The translations under genes were made by a program, and so were the position numbers. A stretch of DNA of 64,000 nt from Shimia_B sp038527375 (GTDB taxonomy: Bacteria > Pseudomonadota > Alphaproteobacteria > Rhodobacterales > Rhodobacteraceae), in assembly GCA_038527375.1 (NCBI GenBank), contig JBCBFU010000008.1, forward strand, positions 1-64,000, read 5' to 3'. This document shows positions 16,227-24,862 of this stretch, in pieces; within the stretch, counting starts at the first letter, position 1; the number at the start of each line of letters is the position of its first letter. The notes under the pieces were generated by a model. It searched no databases. It was not told the DNA's origin and worked only from the letters and a program-made list of their open reading frames with translations.

Positions 16227-18988
16227 TGTGGGTTCTTGGTCCCATAGGCTTTACCGCACCTTGGCTGCTGCTCGCGCTCGCTGCGCTTCCGATCCTGTGG
16301 ATTCTCCTGCGCGCCGTGCCGCCTGCGCCAATCCGGCGGCGGTTTCCGGGTGTGGCGCTCCTTTTGGGGCTGCAGGAGGACGAACAGCAGACGGATCGCA
16401 CACCGTGGTGGCTGTTGCTGTTGCGGATGCTGGCTGTGGCGGCGGCGATAATCGGCTTTGCGGGACCTGTCCTGAACCCGGATCGCGAGGCATCGGGCAC
16501 CGGGCCTTTGTTGATCGTCTTTGACGGCGGGTGGGCCGATGCGCCCACATGGCCCGCACGCATGGATCGCGCCGAGGCGGCCTTGGCGGATGCGGCGCGG
16601 GATGGACGCCCCGCAGCCGTGGCCGTGCTGACCGATCTGGATGCCGCGCCGCCCGCCTTTCAGGCCGCGCAAAGCTGGACCACGCGCTTGCCCGGGATAA
16701 CGCCCGCGCCGTGGTTGCCGGATGCAGGCGCCCACGAGACGTTGGCGCAGCAGGTCGCGGACCTTGGCGGGTTCGACACCCTGTGGATGTCCGACGGTCT
16801 GGACCGCCCGGGTCGCGGCGATTTGTTGACTGCGCTACAGGCCCAAGGGGCGGTCAGCGTCTATCAGGCGGCACGCCCACAGGTGGTGCTGCACCCCGTG
16901 CGCTTCGAGGACGGGAACATCATCGTCAGCGGCTCGCGCCTGCCGGCGGTGCAGGAGGTTGAAGTGACGGTCCATGCCATTGGGCGCGATCCAACCGGCA
17001 TCGAACGGATCCTTGCCACGGTCCCGTTGACCTTTGAGGGTGCCGAGCCGCAGGCCGAAGTTTCCCTTGCCCTGCCTCCTGAGCTTCGCAATCGCGTGAC
17101 GCGCATGTCGATCGCGGGAGTGCGGTCGGCGGGTGCCGTGACGCTCACCGATGATGGGCTGAAACGGCGCGAGGTCGCGTTGATCGCCGGTGGCAATGAC
17201 CGCGAAGGGTTGGAGCTTTTGTCGCCTGTGCACTACCTCGAACAAGCCTTGATCCCGACTGCCGATCTGATTGGCGGTGACATGTCGGATATCCTTCTGG
17301 CGAACCCGGACGTGATTGTGCTGGCGGACGTCGCGCAAGTGTCGGACGAGGCGGACGTGCTCGATTGGGTGGACCAAGGGGGGCTTTTGGTCCGCTTTGC
17401 AGGCACCCGTCTTGCGGCCTCCGATCTGGGGCGCGAGATCGAGGATCCCCTGTTGCCCGTGCGGCTGCGCGTGGGGGGGCGATCCGTTGGAGGCGCGATG
17501 TCGTGGGGCGATCCCAAAACGCTGCAACCCTTCTCGGCCGACTCTCCCTTCTTTGGTCTTCCCATCCCTGAAGACGTGACCGTGGCGGCCCAAGTCATGG
17601 CGGAACCCGATCCCATGCTGGCGGAGCGGACGATTGCGTCCCTCGCCGATGGCACGCCGCTTGTGACCCGCAAACGTGTGGGCGAGGGGCAGGTCATCTT
17701 GTTCCACGTGACGGCGAATGCTGAATGGTCGACCCTGCCGCTGTCGGGCCTTTTTGTTGGCATGTTGGAGCGTCTGGCGATTTCGACGCGCCCTGCGGTC
17801 CCGGATCTGGCTGAATTGGAGGGGACGGTCTGGCAACCGATGCAACAGTTGACGGGCTTTGGCGATATCGAGCCTGCCGATGGTGCCGTAGGTGTGGCTG
17901 GCGCGGTTCTGGGGACCCTGACGGCGTCGCCTGATTTGCCCGCAGGGCTGTATTCGGGACAGGATCGCAGCGTTGCGGTGAACGCAGTGCGCACCGACTT
18001 CGAACTTGCGCCTGCTGTCTGGCCTGCCGGGGTTCCCGTGGCGGGCGGCACAGCCGCGCGGGACCTGCCCCTGAAGGGGTGGGTTTTGGCTGCGGGTCTG
18101 ACGCTCCTCATGGTCGATTTGCTGGCGTCGCTTTGGCTGTCGGGCAAGCTGCGAGGGCCGCGCGCTCAGGTCGCGGCGCTCGTGTTGGGGGCCATGATGG
18201 TCGTCCCGCAGGCCGACGCGCAAATGCCGGAAGACGCACTCGCGCTGCGCGCCACGACCGAAGTTGTGCTGGCCCATGTGGTGACCGGCGACCGGACGCT
18301 CGATCAGGTCGCGGCAGCCGGGCTTCGCGGCCTTGGCGATACCCTGTTTCGGCGCACCGCCATTGAACCGGCAGACCCGATTGCCGTTGACATTGAAACC
18401 GACGAGATCGCTTTCTTTCCGTTCATCTATTGGCCCGTGACCCCGACGCAGGCCGTCCCAAGCGCGGAGGCCTATGCCAAGCTGAACCGCTACCTGCGGG
18501 GCGGCGGCATGATCCTGTTTGACACCCGCGACGGGGACACGGCGCAGTTCGGGGCGTCATCACCCGCCGCGCGCAAGCTGCAGCAGATCGCGCGTCCACT
18601 GGATATTCCGCCCTTGGAACCCATCCCGCAGGACCATGTCCTGACGCGGGCCTTTTATCTGCTGCAGGATTTCCCCGGTCGCTATAACGGGGCCGCTGTC
18701 TGGGTCGAGGCCGCGCCGCCCGACGCCGAACAGGTCGAAGGCATGCCGTTCCGAAACCTCAATGACGGCGTGACACCGGTTGTGGTGGGCGCCAATGATT
18801 GGGCCAGTGCCTGGGCGCAGGATGCGCGCGGAAATTGGCTCTATCCCGTGGGTCGTGGGTTCCAAGGCGAACGCCAGCGTGAGATCGCACTGCGGTTCGG
18901 GGTGAACCTGATCATGCACGTCCTCACCGGCAATTACAAAAGCGATCAGGTCCATGTGCCGGCCTTGCTGGATCGGTTGGGCCAATGA
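16226..18988 (+). CDS. BatA-like N-terminus / DUF4159 membrane protein
   Basis: A 920-residue protein. The N-terminus has the BatA double-membrane-segment region (GFTAPWLLLALAALPILWILLRAVPPAP, then a second segment near residues 70-90). A large extracytoplasmic region follows, then a membrane segment near 620-640 and a second near 650-665. The C-terminal ~250 residues form the DUF4159 domain (FFPFIYWPVTP, then LNRYLRGGGMILFDTRDGD). It is probably an inner-membrane protein working with MoxR and DUF58. The ATG at 16226 overlaps the upstream stop (TGATG). An ATGA overlap links it to the next gene. The function is not experimentally defined. Confidence 0.85.
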   Translation: MWVLGPIGFTAPWLLLALAALPILWILLRAVPPAPIRRRFPGVALLLGLQEDEQQTDRTPWWLLLLRMLAVAAAIIGFAGPVLNPDREASGTGPLLIVFDGGWADAPTWPARMDRAEAALADAARDGRPAAVAVLTDLDAAPPAFQAAQSWTTRLPGITPAPWLPDAGAHETLAQQVADLGGFDTLWMSDGLDRPGRGDLLTALQAQGAVSVYQAARPQVVLHPVRFEDGNIIVSGSRLPAVQEVEVTVHAIGRDPTGIERILATVPLTFEGAEPQAEVSLALPPELRNRVTRMSIAGVRSAGAVTLTDDGLKRREVALIAGGNDREGLELLSPVHYLEQALIPTADLIGGDMSDILLANPDVIVLADVAQVSDEADVLDWVDQGGLLVRFAGTRLAASDLGREIEDPLLPVRLRVGGRSVGGAMSWGDPKTLQPFSADSPFFGLPIPEDVTVAAQVMAEPDPMLAERTIASLADGTPLVTRKRVGEGQVILFHVTANAEWSTLPLSGLFVGMLERLAISTRPAVPDLAELEGTVWQPMQQLTGFGDIEPADGAVGVAGAVLGTLTASPDLPAGLYSGQDRSVAVNAVRTDFELAPAVWPAGVPVAGGTAARDLPLKGWVLAAGLTLLMVDLLASLWLSGKLRGPRAQVAALVLGAMMVVPQADAQMPEDALALRATTEVVLAHVVTGDRTLDQVAAAGLRGLGDTLFRRTAIEPADPIAVDIETDEIAFFPFIYWPVTPTQAVPSAEAYAKLNRYLRGGGMILFDTRDGDTAQFGASSPAARKLQQIARPLDIPPLEPIPQDHVLTRAFYLLQDFPGRYNGAAVWVEAAPPDAEQVEGMPFRNLNDGVTPVVVGANDWASAWAQDARGNWLYPVGRGFQGERQREIALRFGVNLIMHVLTGNYKSDQVHVPALLDRLGQ

Positions 18989-21033
18989 CGGGCACGGTGA
19001 TCTTTGACCCGCTTTTGCCGTGGGTGCCAATCTGGGCGTTGCTAGCCGTGGCCGTCGTGCTGGTCGTCTTTGGGGCGTGGCGCGGATTGACCGGCTGGTG
19101 GCTGCGTGGTCTCGCGGCGCTGGCCCTTGCGGGAGCGATTGCAAACCCCGCATGGCAGTCCGAGGATCGCGCGCCGCAATCGGATATCGTGATCGCGGTC
19201 ATCGACGAAAGCGCCTCTCAGGCCCTGTCGGACCGCAGCGAACAGACTCAGGCCGCGCTGGATCATCTGGAGGGTGAGGTCGCCCGGCGAGGCGGGACCG
19301 AGCTCAAGACCGTGCGCGTGGGCGATGGCGAGGACAATCAGGGCTCGCTCGTGATGGCCGCCGTGTCACAGGCGCTGGCTGAAACACCCATCGCGCGGGT
19401 TGCAGGCATCGTCGTGATCTCGGACGGGCAAATCCACGACGTCGACGCCGCGCCCGAGCTTCCCGCACCGCTGCATCTGTGGCGCACAGGCGCGCCAGAG
19501 GATTGGGACCGCAGGTTGCAGGTCCGCAACGCGCCGGCCTTTGCGATTTTGGGCGAACCGGTCACCCTGACACTCAGGCTTGACGATCTGGGTGCGGTTC
19601 CCGGTGCGGTGACGGTTCCTTTGGACGTATCTGTCGATGGCGGGCCGGATCAGCGGTTTGATGTGCCGGTGGGCGAAGACTTGGACCTGCCGCTGACGCT
19701 GCCCCATGGCGGGATGAACGTGATCCGGTTTTCCACGCCCGTGGCCGAAGGCGAGTTGACGGACCGCAACAATGCCGCCGTCGTTCAAATCAACGGGGTC
19801 CGCGACCGCCTTCGCGTCCTGCTCGTCTCGGGGGAGCCACACCCCGGCGAACGCACGTGGCGCAACCTGCTGAAGTCGGATGCCTCGGTCGATCTTGTGC
19901 ACTTCACCATCCTGCGCCCGCCCGAGAAACAAGATGGCGTCCCGGTCTCGGAACTGTCGCTGATTGCCTTCCCCACGCGCGAGCTTTTTCAGGAAAAGAT
20001 CGACGAATTCGATCTCATCATCTTTGACCGCTACAAGCGGCGCGGCATCTTGCCTGCGCTCTACCTCGACAATGTGCGTCGCTATATCGAAGACGGCGGC
20101 GCGGTTCTGATCGCGGCGGGTCCCGATTTCGCAAGCGCAGACAGCCTGTACCGGTCGCCCTTGGGCGAGGTCATTCCCGGAACACCCACCGCCCGCGTGA
20201 TCGAGGAGGGTTTTGCCCCCGCGCTCACGGATATGGGCGACCGCCACCCGGTGACCGAAGGGCTCGAGGCGTTTGCGCCCGACGGAGGTTGGGGGCGCTG
20301 GTTCCGGCAAGTGGATGTTGCGCCGAAGTCGGGTCAAATTCTGATGGCAGGGGTCGAGGAGCGTCCGCTTCTGCTCGTCGATCGCGTGGGCGAGGGGCGG
20401 ATCGTTCTGCTAGCTTCCGATCACGCGTGGCTGTGGGATCGCGGCTACGAAGGTGGTGGTCCGCAGCTCGAACTGCTGCGCCGCGTGGCGCATTGGTCGA
20501 TGAAGGAACCCGAGCTGGAGGAAGAGGCGCTGACTGCCACCACCAACGGTCAGACCATGACTGTGGTGCGCCGGACCTTGGGCGAAGAGGTCGGGCAGGT
20601 GATCATCGAACGCCCCGATGGCGAAACCGAGGCCTTGACCCTGCAAGAGGTGCGCCCCGGCCGGTGGGAGGGCACGTATGCGGGCCCCGATATCGGCCTC
20701 TACCGCCTAAGCGAAGGCGATCAAGACGCCGTCGTGGCACTGGGTCCGGCGGCCCCGCGTGAGTTTGAAAACGCCCTTGCCACGGGCGCGGTTCTGGCAC
20801 CGGTATTGGCCCCGTTCCGGGCCGGTGACATGGCGCTGTTCGATGGCTTTCCTGATCTGCGCAACATCCGCCCGGGACGTCCGGCGGCCGGGCGCGGTTG
20901 GGTGGGGATCACCCCGCGCGAGGCCTATGTAACCACGGATGTGCGGGTCTTGCCGCTGATCCCCGGATGGGCGTTCTTGCTGTTGTCGGCGCTCTTGATC
21001 ATCGGGGCGTGGCTGCGCGAGGGGCGGCGCTAG
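18985..21033 (+). CDS. Membrane protein with VWA/glutamine amidotransferase-like domains
   Basis: A 682-residue protein with membrane segments at about 14-40 and 650-675, so most of it is probably periplasmic. Near residue 70 the sequence DIVIAVIDESASQALSDR resembles a VWA metal-site motif (DxSxS). The later region RLRVLLVSGEPHPGERTWRNLL, then FDLIIFDRYKRRGILPALYLDNVRRYIEDGGAVLIAAGPDF, resembles the class I glutamine amidotransferase-like fold seen in such operons, with no obvious catalytic Cys. It ends the MoxR operon through a 4-base ATGA overlap. It is likely a structural or sensory partner of the DUF4159 protein; this is inference. Confidence 0.75.
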   Translation: MTGTVIFDPLLPWVPIWALLAVAVVLVVFGAWRGLTGWWLRGLAALALAGAIANPAWQSEDRAPQSDIVIAVIDESASQALSDRSEQTQAALDHLEGEVARRGGTELKTVRVGDGEDNQGSLVMAAVSQALAETPIARVAGIVVISDGQIHDVDAAPELPAPLHLWRTGAPEDWDRRLQVRNAPAFAILGEPVTLTLRLDDLGAVPGAVTVPLDVSVDGGPDQRFDVPVGEDLDLPLTLPHGGMNVIRFSTPVAEGELTDRNNAAVVQINGVRDRLRVLLVSGEPHPGERTWRNLLKSDASVDLVHFTILRPPEKQDGVPVSELSLIAFPTRELFQEKIDEFDLIIFDRYKRRGILPALYLDNVRRYIEDGGAVLIAAGPDFASADSLYRSPLGEVIPGTPTARVIEEGFAPALTDMGDRHPVTEGLEAFAPDGGWGRWFRQVDVAPKSGQILMAGVEERPLLLVDRVGEGRIVLLASDHAWLWDRGYEGGGPQLELLRRVAHWSMKEPELEEEALTATTNGQTMTVVRRTLGEEVGQVIIERPDGETEALTLQEVRPGRWEGTYAGPDIGLYRLSEGDQDAVVALGPAAPREFENALATGAVLAPVLAPFRAGDMALFDGFPDLRNIRPGRPAAGRGWVGITPREAYVTTDVRVLPLIPGWAFLLLSALLIIGAWLREGRR

Positions 21034-21042
21034 GGCGGTCAG

Positions 21043-21393
21043 TTACGGCAGATCGATGATCACCGGCTCTTCGCCCCAACCAGACAGGTTGTCGCGCACA
21101 AACACATGCACCTGTGCCACCGTATCCGGGATCACCACCCCGGACAGTGATCGTGTGAAAGGCTGTTCGTTCACATGGGGATGGGCCAGAGGCCGCGTCC
21201 CCAGAACAGTCCCATCCGGTGCCCGCACCTCCCACCCATCGGCGTAGTGGTCCCACCCGGTATCGGGATGGGCCACGGTCACGTCGAACTGCCACGCATC
21301 GCCCGCCCGCGTGACGTTAACGTTGGTGATCTCGGCCGGGTCGGCCAAGGCGGGTGCGGCCAACAGGATGAGAGCGGTGGCTGTGCGGATCAT
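21043..21393 (-). CDS. Small exported protein, unknown function
   Basis: A 116-residue protein with a clear signal peptide (MIRTATALILLAAPALA, cleaved before DPAEI). The mature part, VNVTRAGDAWQFDVTVAHPDTGWDHYADGWEV, then RPLAHPHVNEQPFTRSLSGVVIPD, looks like a small beta-sandwich with several His residues and is probably periplasmic. I do not recognise a named family. The start ATG overlaps the stop of the DUF599 gene (ATGA), so the two are translationally coupled. It converges on the MoxR operon with 9 bases between stops. Confidence 0.7.
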   Translation of the reverse strand: MIRTATALILLAAPALADPAEITNVNVTRAGDAWQFDVTVAHPDTGWDHYADGWEVRAPDGTVLGTRPLAHPHVNEQPFTRSLSGVVIPDTVAQVHVFVRDNLSGWGEEPVIIDLP

Positions 21394-22097
21394 GGAGCAC
21401 GCTCCTGTGTCGTGGTTTTGGGTGCCGTGAGGATCTCTTGGCTCAGTGACGCGAACTCCCGCTGCCAGAGCAAGACACAAACGATCAAAGCCCCGAGAAC
21501 CAGAGGGATTGGACCCAGCACCCAGGCAAGCGCCGCCAAGGCGAAATACATCGCGCGCAGACCGCGATTGAAATTCAGCGCCGCGCGGATGTTGATTTCG
21601 GCAGCCTGCGCAGCGCGGGGGTAGGTGATTGGCAAGTCTGGCTCATTCGGAACTGCGGCCATCACCACCGCGCAATATCCGAAAAGCCGGTTCGACCAGA
21701 CGAATTTCAAAAAGGCAGAGGTCAAAAAGAACACCACGAGGATCAGCCGGATCGGTGCCAGTTCAGCATTGATGACGCCCGGGATCACATCGGTGACGCC
21801 GCTGATCTGCATGCCGTTCCCGATCAGCGCAAGTGTGGCCCCAACAGCCAGAAGCGAGGTCGAGGCGAAGAACGCCGTGCCTTGCCGCAGCAGACCCATG
21901 ATCTGGGCATCAAAGATGCGCGGTTGCCGGGTGACAAAGGCCTCCATCCAAGCGCGGCGATAGCCTTTCATCAGCACGGTCACAGACGGCTTGCCCCGGC
22001 TGGGATGCTCGATCCGCCAGCCAATTGCGATCCACAGCCCCAGCGTCAGGCCCAAGGCCATCCAGTCAGCGGGCGAAAACAGGCTGAGAATATACAT
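21390..22097 (-). CDS. DUF599 family membrane protein
   Basis: A 235-residue protein with about four membrane segments (roughly 10-28, 75-95, 115-140 and 185-215). The pattern MKGYRRAWMEAFVTRQPRIFDAQIMGLLRQGTAFFASTSLL is characteristic of DUF599, whose function is unknown. It is divergent from glcD with a 135-base gap containing the operator-like repeats. The downstream exported protein overlaps it by 4 bases. Confidence 0.8.
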   Translation of the reverse strand: MYILSLFSPADWMALGLTLGLWIAIGWRIEHPSRGKPSVTVLMKGYRRAWMEAFVTRQPRIFDAQIMGLLRQGTAFFASTSLLAVGATLALIGNGMQISGVTDVIPGVINAELAPIRLILVVFFLTSAFLKFVWSNRLFGYCAVVMAAVPNEPDLPITYPRAAQAAEINIRAALNFNRGLRAMYFALAALAWVLGPIPLVLGALIVCVLLWQREFASLSQEILTAPKTTTQERAP

Positions 22098-22160
22098 GGA
22101 CGTCCTGCGATGATTTTGGGCGGTTTGGACCCTGCGGCACCGTGGCAGGCCGTCGACCCG

Positions 22161-22199
22161 TTGCCAATTCCTGAAATTGGTTATATTTCCTTACCAATT
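22161..22199 (+). promoter_or_regulatory. Putative glcDEF promoter and GntR-type operator
   Basis: A near-perfect inverted repeat AATTGGTTA (22175-22183), 7 bases, TTACCAATT (22191-22199) covers a -10-like TATATT (22182-22187). A further CCAATT half-site (22164-22169) forms a second inverted pair with the left arm and overlaps a possible -35 TTGCCA (22161-22166). AATTGGT/ACCAATT arms are typical of FadR-subfamily GntR regulators such as PdhR, and GlcC belongs to that subfamily, although the 7-base spacing is longer than in PdhR sites. Repression of glcDEF relieved by an organic acid is inference. No regulator gene is in the window. Confidence 0.55.
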
Positions 22200-22232
22200 C
22201 ACAGATTACCCCCGTATCCGAGAGAGACCGCC

Positions 22233-23672
22233 ATGGAGATGCCAGCCCCGAATGCCGCGATCTTGTCGCGCAAGACGCAGATCGTGGAGCGTCTGCGCAC
22301 GGTATTGCCCGCGGACGCGGTCATCGCCGATGCGGCGGAAACGCGTGCCTATGAATGTGATGCGCTGACGGCCTATCGCTGCCCGCCGATGGCGGCTGTG
22401 CTGCCTGCCAACACGGCAGAGGTCGCAGCGGTTTTGAAGATTTGTCACGAAGAAGGCGTGCCGGTCGTGCCGCGGGGATCGGGCACATCGCTCGCGGGCG
22501 GTGCGCTGCCTACGGCCGATTGCGTGATCCTTGGCGTTTCCAAAATGAACGCGGTGCTCGAGACCGACTATGAGAACCGCTTTATCCGGGTGCAGACGGG
22601 ACGCACGAACCTGAGTGTGACGGGCGCGGTCGAAGAAGAGGATTTCTTTTACGCGCCCGACCCGTCATCGCAATTGGCCTGCGCCATCGCGGGCAATGTC
22701 GCGATGAATTCCGGCGGGGCCCATTGCCTGAAATACGGTGTGACGACCAACAATCTCTTGGGCGTCACGATGGTGACGATGGACGGCGAGGTGATGGAGT
22801 TGGGCGGCGCGCATCTCGATGCCGGAGGGCTCGACCTGCTGGGGGTCATTTGCGGATCCGAAGGGCAGCTGGGCGTGGTGACCGAGGCGACCTTGCGGAT
22901 CTTGCGCAAACCCGAAGGCGCGCGGCCCGTGCTGATGGGCTTTGACAGCAACGAAACCGCGGGCGCCTGCGTGAGCGACATCATCAAGGCCGGCATCCTG
23001 CCCGTCGCGATCGAGTTCATGGACCGCCCCATCATCGAGATCTGCGAGAATTTCGCAAAGGCGGGCTATCCGCAGTGCGAGGCGCTCTTGATCGTCGAGG
23101 TCGAAGGCTCGGACGCGGAAATCGACGATCAGTTGTCGCGCATTTCGGCCATCGCGCGCACCCACAACCCGGTGGAGTTGCGCGAAAGCACATCTGCGGC
23201 GGAAAGTGCCGCGATCTGGCTGGGCCGCAAGTCGGCCTTTGGCGCGGTCGGGCAGGTGGCCGATTACATGTGTCTGGATGGCACGATCCCGGTGTCGACC
23301 TTGCCCCGGGTGCTGAAGGGGATCGAGGCACTGTCCGAGCAATACGGCCTCAAGGTCGGGAACGTGTTTCACGCGGGCGACGGCAACATGCACCCATTGA
23401 TCATGTTTGACGCCAACAAACCCGGCGATCTGGAACTGTGCGAGGCCATGGGCGCCGATATCCTGCGCCTGTGTGTCGAGGTCGGCGGATGCCTGACCGG
23501 TGAACATGGGGTGGGTATCGAAAAGCGCGATCTGATGGGCGATCAATACACGCCCCAAGACCTTGCCGCGCAGATGGCGGTCAAGGACGTGTTCGACCCT
23601 GCATGGCTGCTCAATCCGGCCAAGGTCTTCCCGCTCGACAGCAGTCAACAGCACCGCATCGCAGCGGAATAA
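22233..23672 (+). CDS. glcD: Glycolate oxidase subunit GlcD (FAD-linked)
   Basis: A 479-residue FAD-binding (PCMH-type) oxidoreductase. The FAD pyrophosphate loop VVPRGSGTSLAGGALP lies near 79-94, followed by PDPSSQLACAIAGNVAMNSGGAHCLKYG; the C-terminus has HAGDGNMHP and GEHGVGIEKRDLM, both typical of GlcD. With GlcE and GlcF it oxidises glycolate to glyoxylate at the membrane. The ATG at 22233 follows GAGAGA. The gene leads the operon, with glcE 58 bases and glcF about 1.2 kb downstream. No glcC, glcG or glcB is present. Confidence 0.93.
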   Translation: MEMPAPNAAILSRKTQIVERLRTVLPADAVIADAAETRAYECDALTAYRCPPMAAVLPANTAEVAAVLKICHEEGVPVVPRGSGTSLAGGALPTADCVILGVSKMNAVLETDYENRFIRVQTGRTNLSVTGAVEEEDFFYAPDPSSQLACAIAGNVAMNSGGAHCLKYGVTTNNLLGVTMVTMDGEVMELGGAHLDAGGLDLLGVICGSEGQLGVVTEATLRILRKPEGARPVLMGFDSNETAGACVSDIIKAGILPVAIEFMDRPIIEICENFAKAGYPQCEALLIVEVEGSDAEIDDQLSRISAIARTHNPVELRESTSAAESAAIWLGRKSAFGAVGQVADYMCLDGTIPVSTLPRVLKGIEALSEQYGLKVGNVFHAGDGNMHPLIMFDANKPGDLELCEAMGADILRLCVEVGGCLTGEHGVGIEKRDLMGDQYTPQDLAAQMAVKDVFDPAWLLNPAKVFPLDSSQQHRIAAE

Positions 23673-23730
23673 CCGCGCCTTTAGAACGACCTGCGTCTTG
23701 CGCGCCAATACCACCCGAAGGGACACCTTT

Positions 23731-24861
23731 ATGGCAGATGTGATGCTGCGACCCGTCGACGAGGCTGATCTGGCCCACGCGATCTCATCGGCCGATGGAC
23801 CGCTCAGGATCACAGGGGGCGGCACCCGCACCTTGGTCCATGTCGCTGGCACACCGCTCGATACCAGCGGATTGACCGGCATGGAGCTGTATGAACCGGG
23901 GGCCATGACGCTTGTGGTGCGCGCAGGCACGCCCTTGGCCGAGGTCGAGGCGCTGTTGGCCACTGAAAACCAGCGCTTGGCGTTCGAGCCGCCGAATTTC
24001 GCCCCGGTGCTGGGGCGACCGGGGCAGTCGACCATCGGTGGCGTCGTTGCCGCCAACGCGTCTGGGCCGCGCAGGCTTCAGGCCGGGGCGTGCCGCGATG
24101 CGATGCTGGGCGTCCGCTTTGTCGATGGGGCAGGGACCATCATCAAGAACGGCGGGCGTGTGATGAAAAACGTCACCGGCTATGATCTGGTGAAACTGCT
24201 ATCGGGGTCCAACGGCACGCTGGGGGTGCTGAGCGAGGTGTCTCTCAAGGTGCTCCCGACACCCGAGGCCGAGGCGACCCTGATCTTTGAAGGGCAGACT
24301 GTCAGCGCCGCCGTGGACACGCTTTGCGATGCCATGGGTACCCCGTTTGATGTGACGGGCGCGGCCTATGTTGCAGCCGGGAAAAAGACCGCCATCCGGG
24401 TCGAAGGGCTTTCTGCCTCCGTCACCTATCGTCAGGCGGAATTGCAACGCGGCGTGGCCGCGGGGTTTGAGGTTCTCGAAGGGGCCAGCAGTGCCGCACT
24501 CTGGGCCGATATACGCGATCTCGCGCCATTCGTCGGGCGCACGGGCGATCTGTGGCGTGCGTCTATGAAACCAACGGATGCGCCCGGCTTGATCGGGGCG
24601 CTGGACGATGCGGGTATCGGCCACGACGCGATCCTGGATTGGAGCGGGGGCCTCGTGTCGCTCCTCGTGACCGATGGGCGGCGCGCAGGCGGTGAGTTGA
24701 TCCGCGCCCATGTTGCGGCGTGCGGTGGCCACGCAACCTGCCTGCGCGGCGACCACCGGGCCTATCCGCCACAAAGCCCTGGTGTGGCCCGTCTTGAGGC
24801 TGGCCTGCGCGCCCGGTTCGACCCCCGCGGCATTCTGAACCCCGGCTTGATGGAGGCCTGA
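23731..24861 (+). CDS. glcE: Glycolate oxidase subunit GlcE
   Basis: A 376-residue FAD-binding subunit, a shorter paralogue of GlcD, with GGGTRTL near 29-35, PPNFAPVLGRPGQSTIGGVVAANASGPRR near 82-110, and the C-terminal LRARFDPRGILNPGLMEA usual for the family. It works in the GlcDEF complex. The ATG at 23731 has a moderate site (GAAGGGA). The preceding 58-base gap shows no terminator. The glcF ATG begins one base after its stop codon. Confidence 0.92.
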   Translation: MADVMLRPVDEADLAHAISSADGPLRITGGGTRTLVHVAGTPLDTSGLTGMELYEPGAMTLVVRAGTPLAEVEALLATENQRLAFEPPNFAPVLGRPGQSTIGGVVAANASGPRRLQAGACRDAMLGVRFVDGAGTIIKNGGRVMKNVTGYDLVKLLSGSNGTLGVLSEVSLKVLPTPEAEATLIFEGQTVSAAVDTLCDAMGTPFDVTGAAYVAAGKKTAIRVEGLSASVTYRQAELQRGVAAGFEVLEGASSAALWADIRDLAPFVGRTGDLWRASMKPTDAPGLIGALDDAGIGHDAILDWSGGLVSLLVTDGRRAGGELIRAHVAACGGHATCLRGDHRAYPPQSPGVARLEAGLRARFDPRGILNPGLMEA

Positions 24862-24862
24862 C

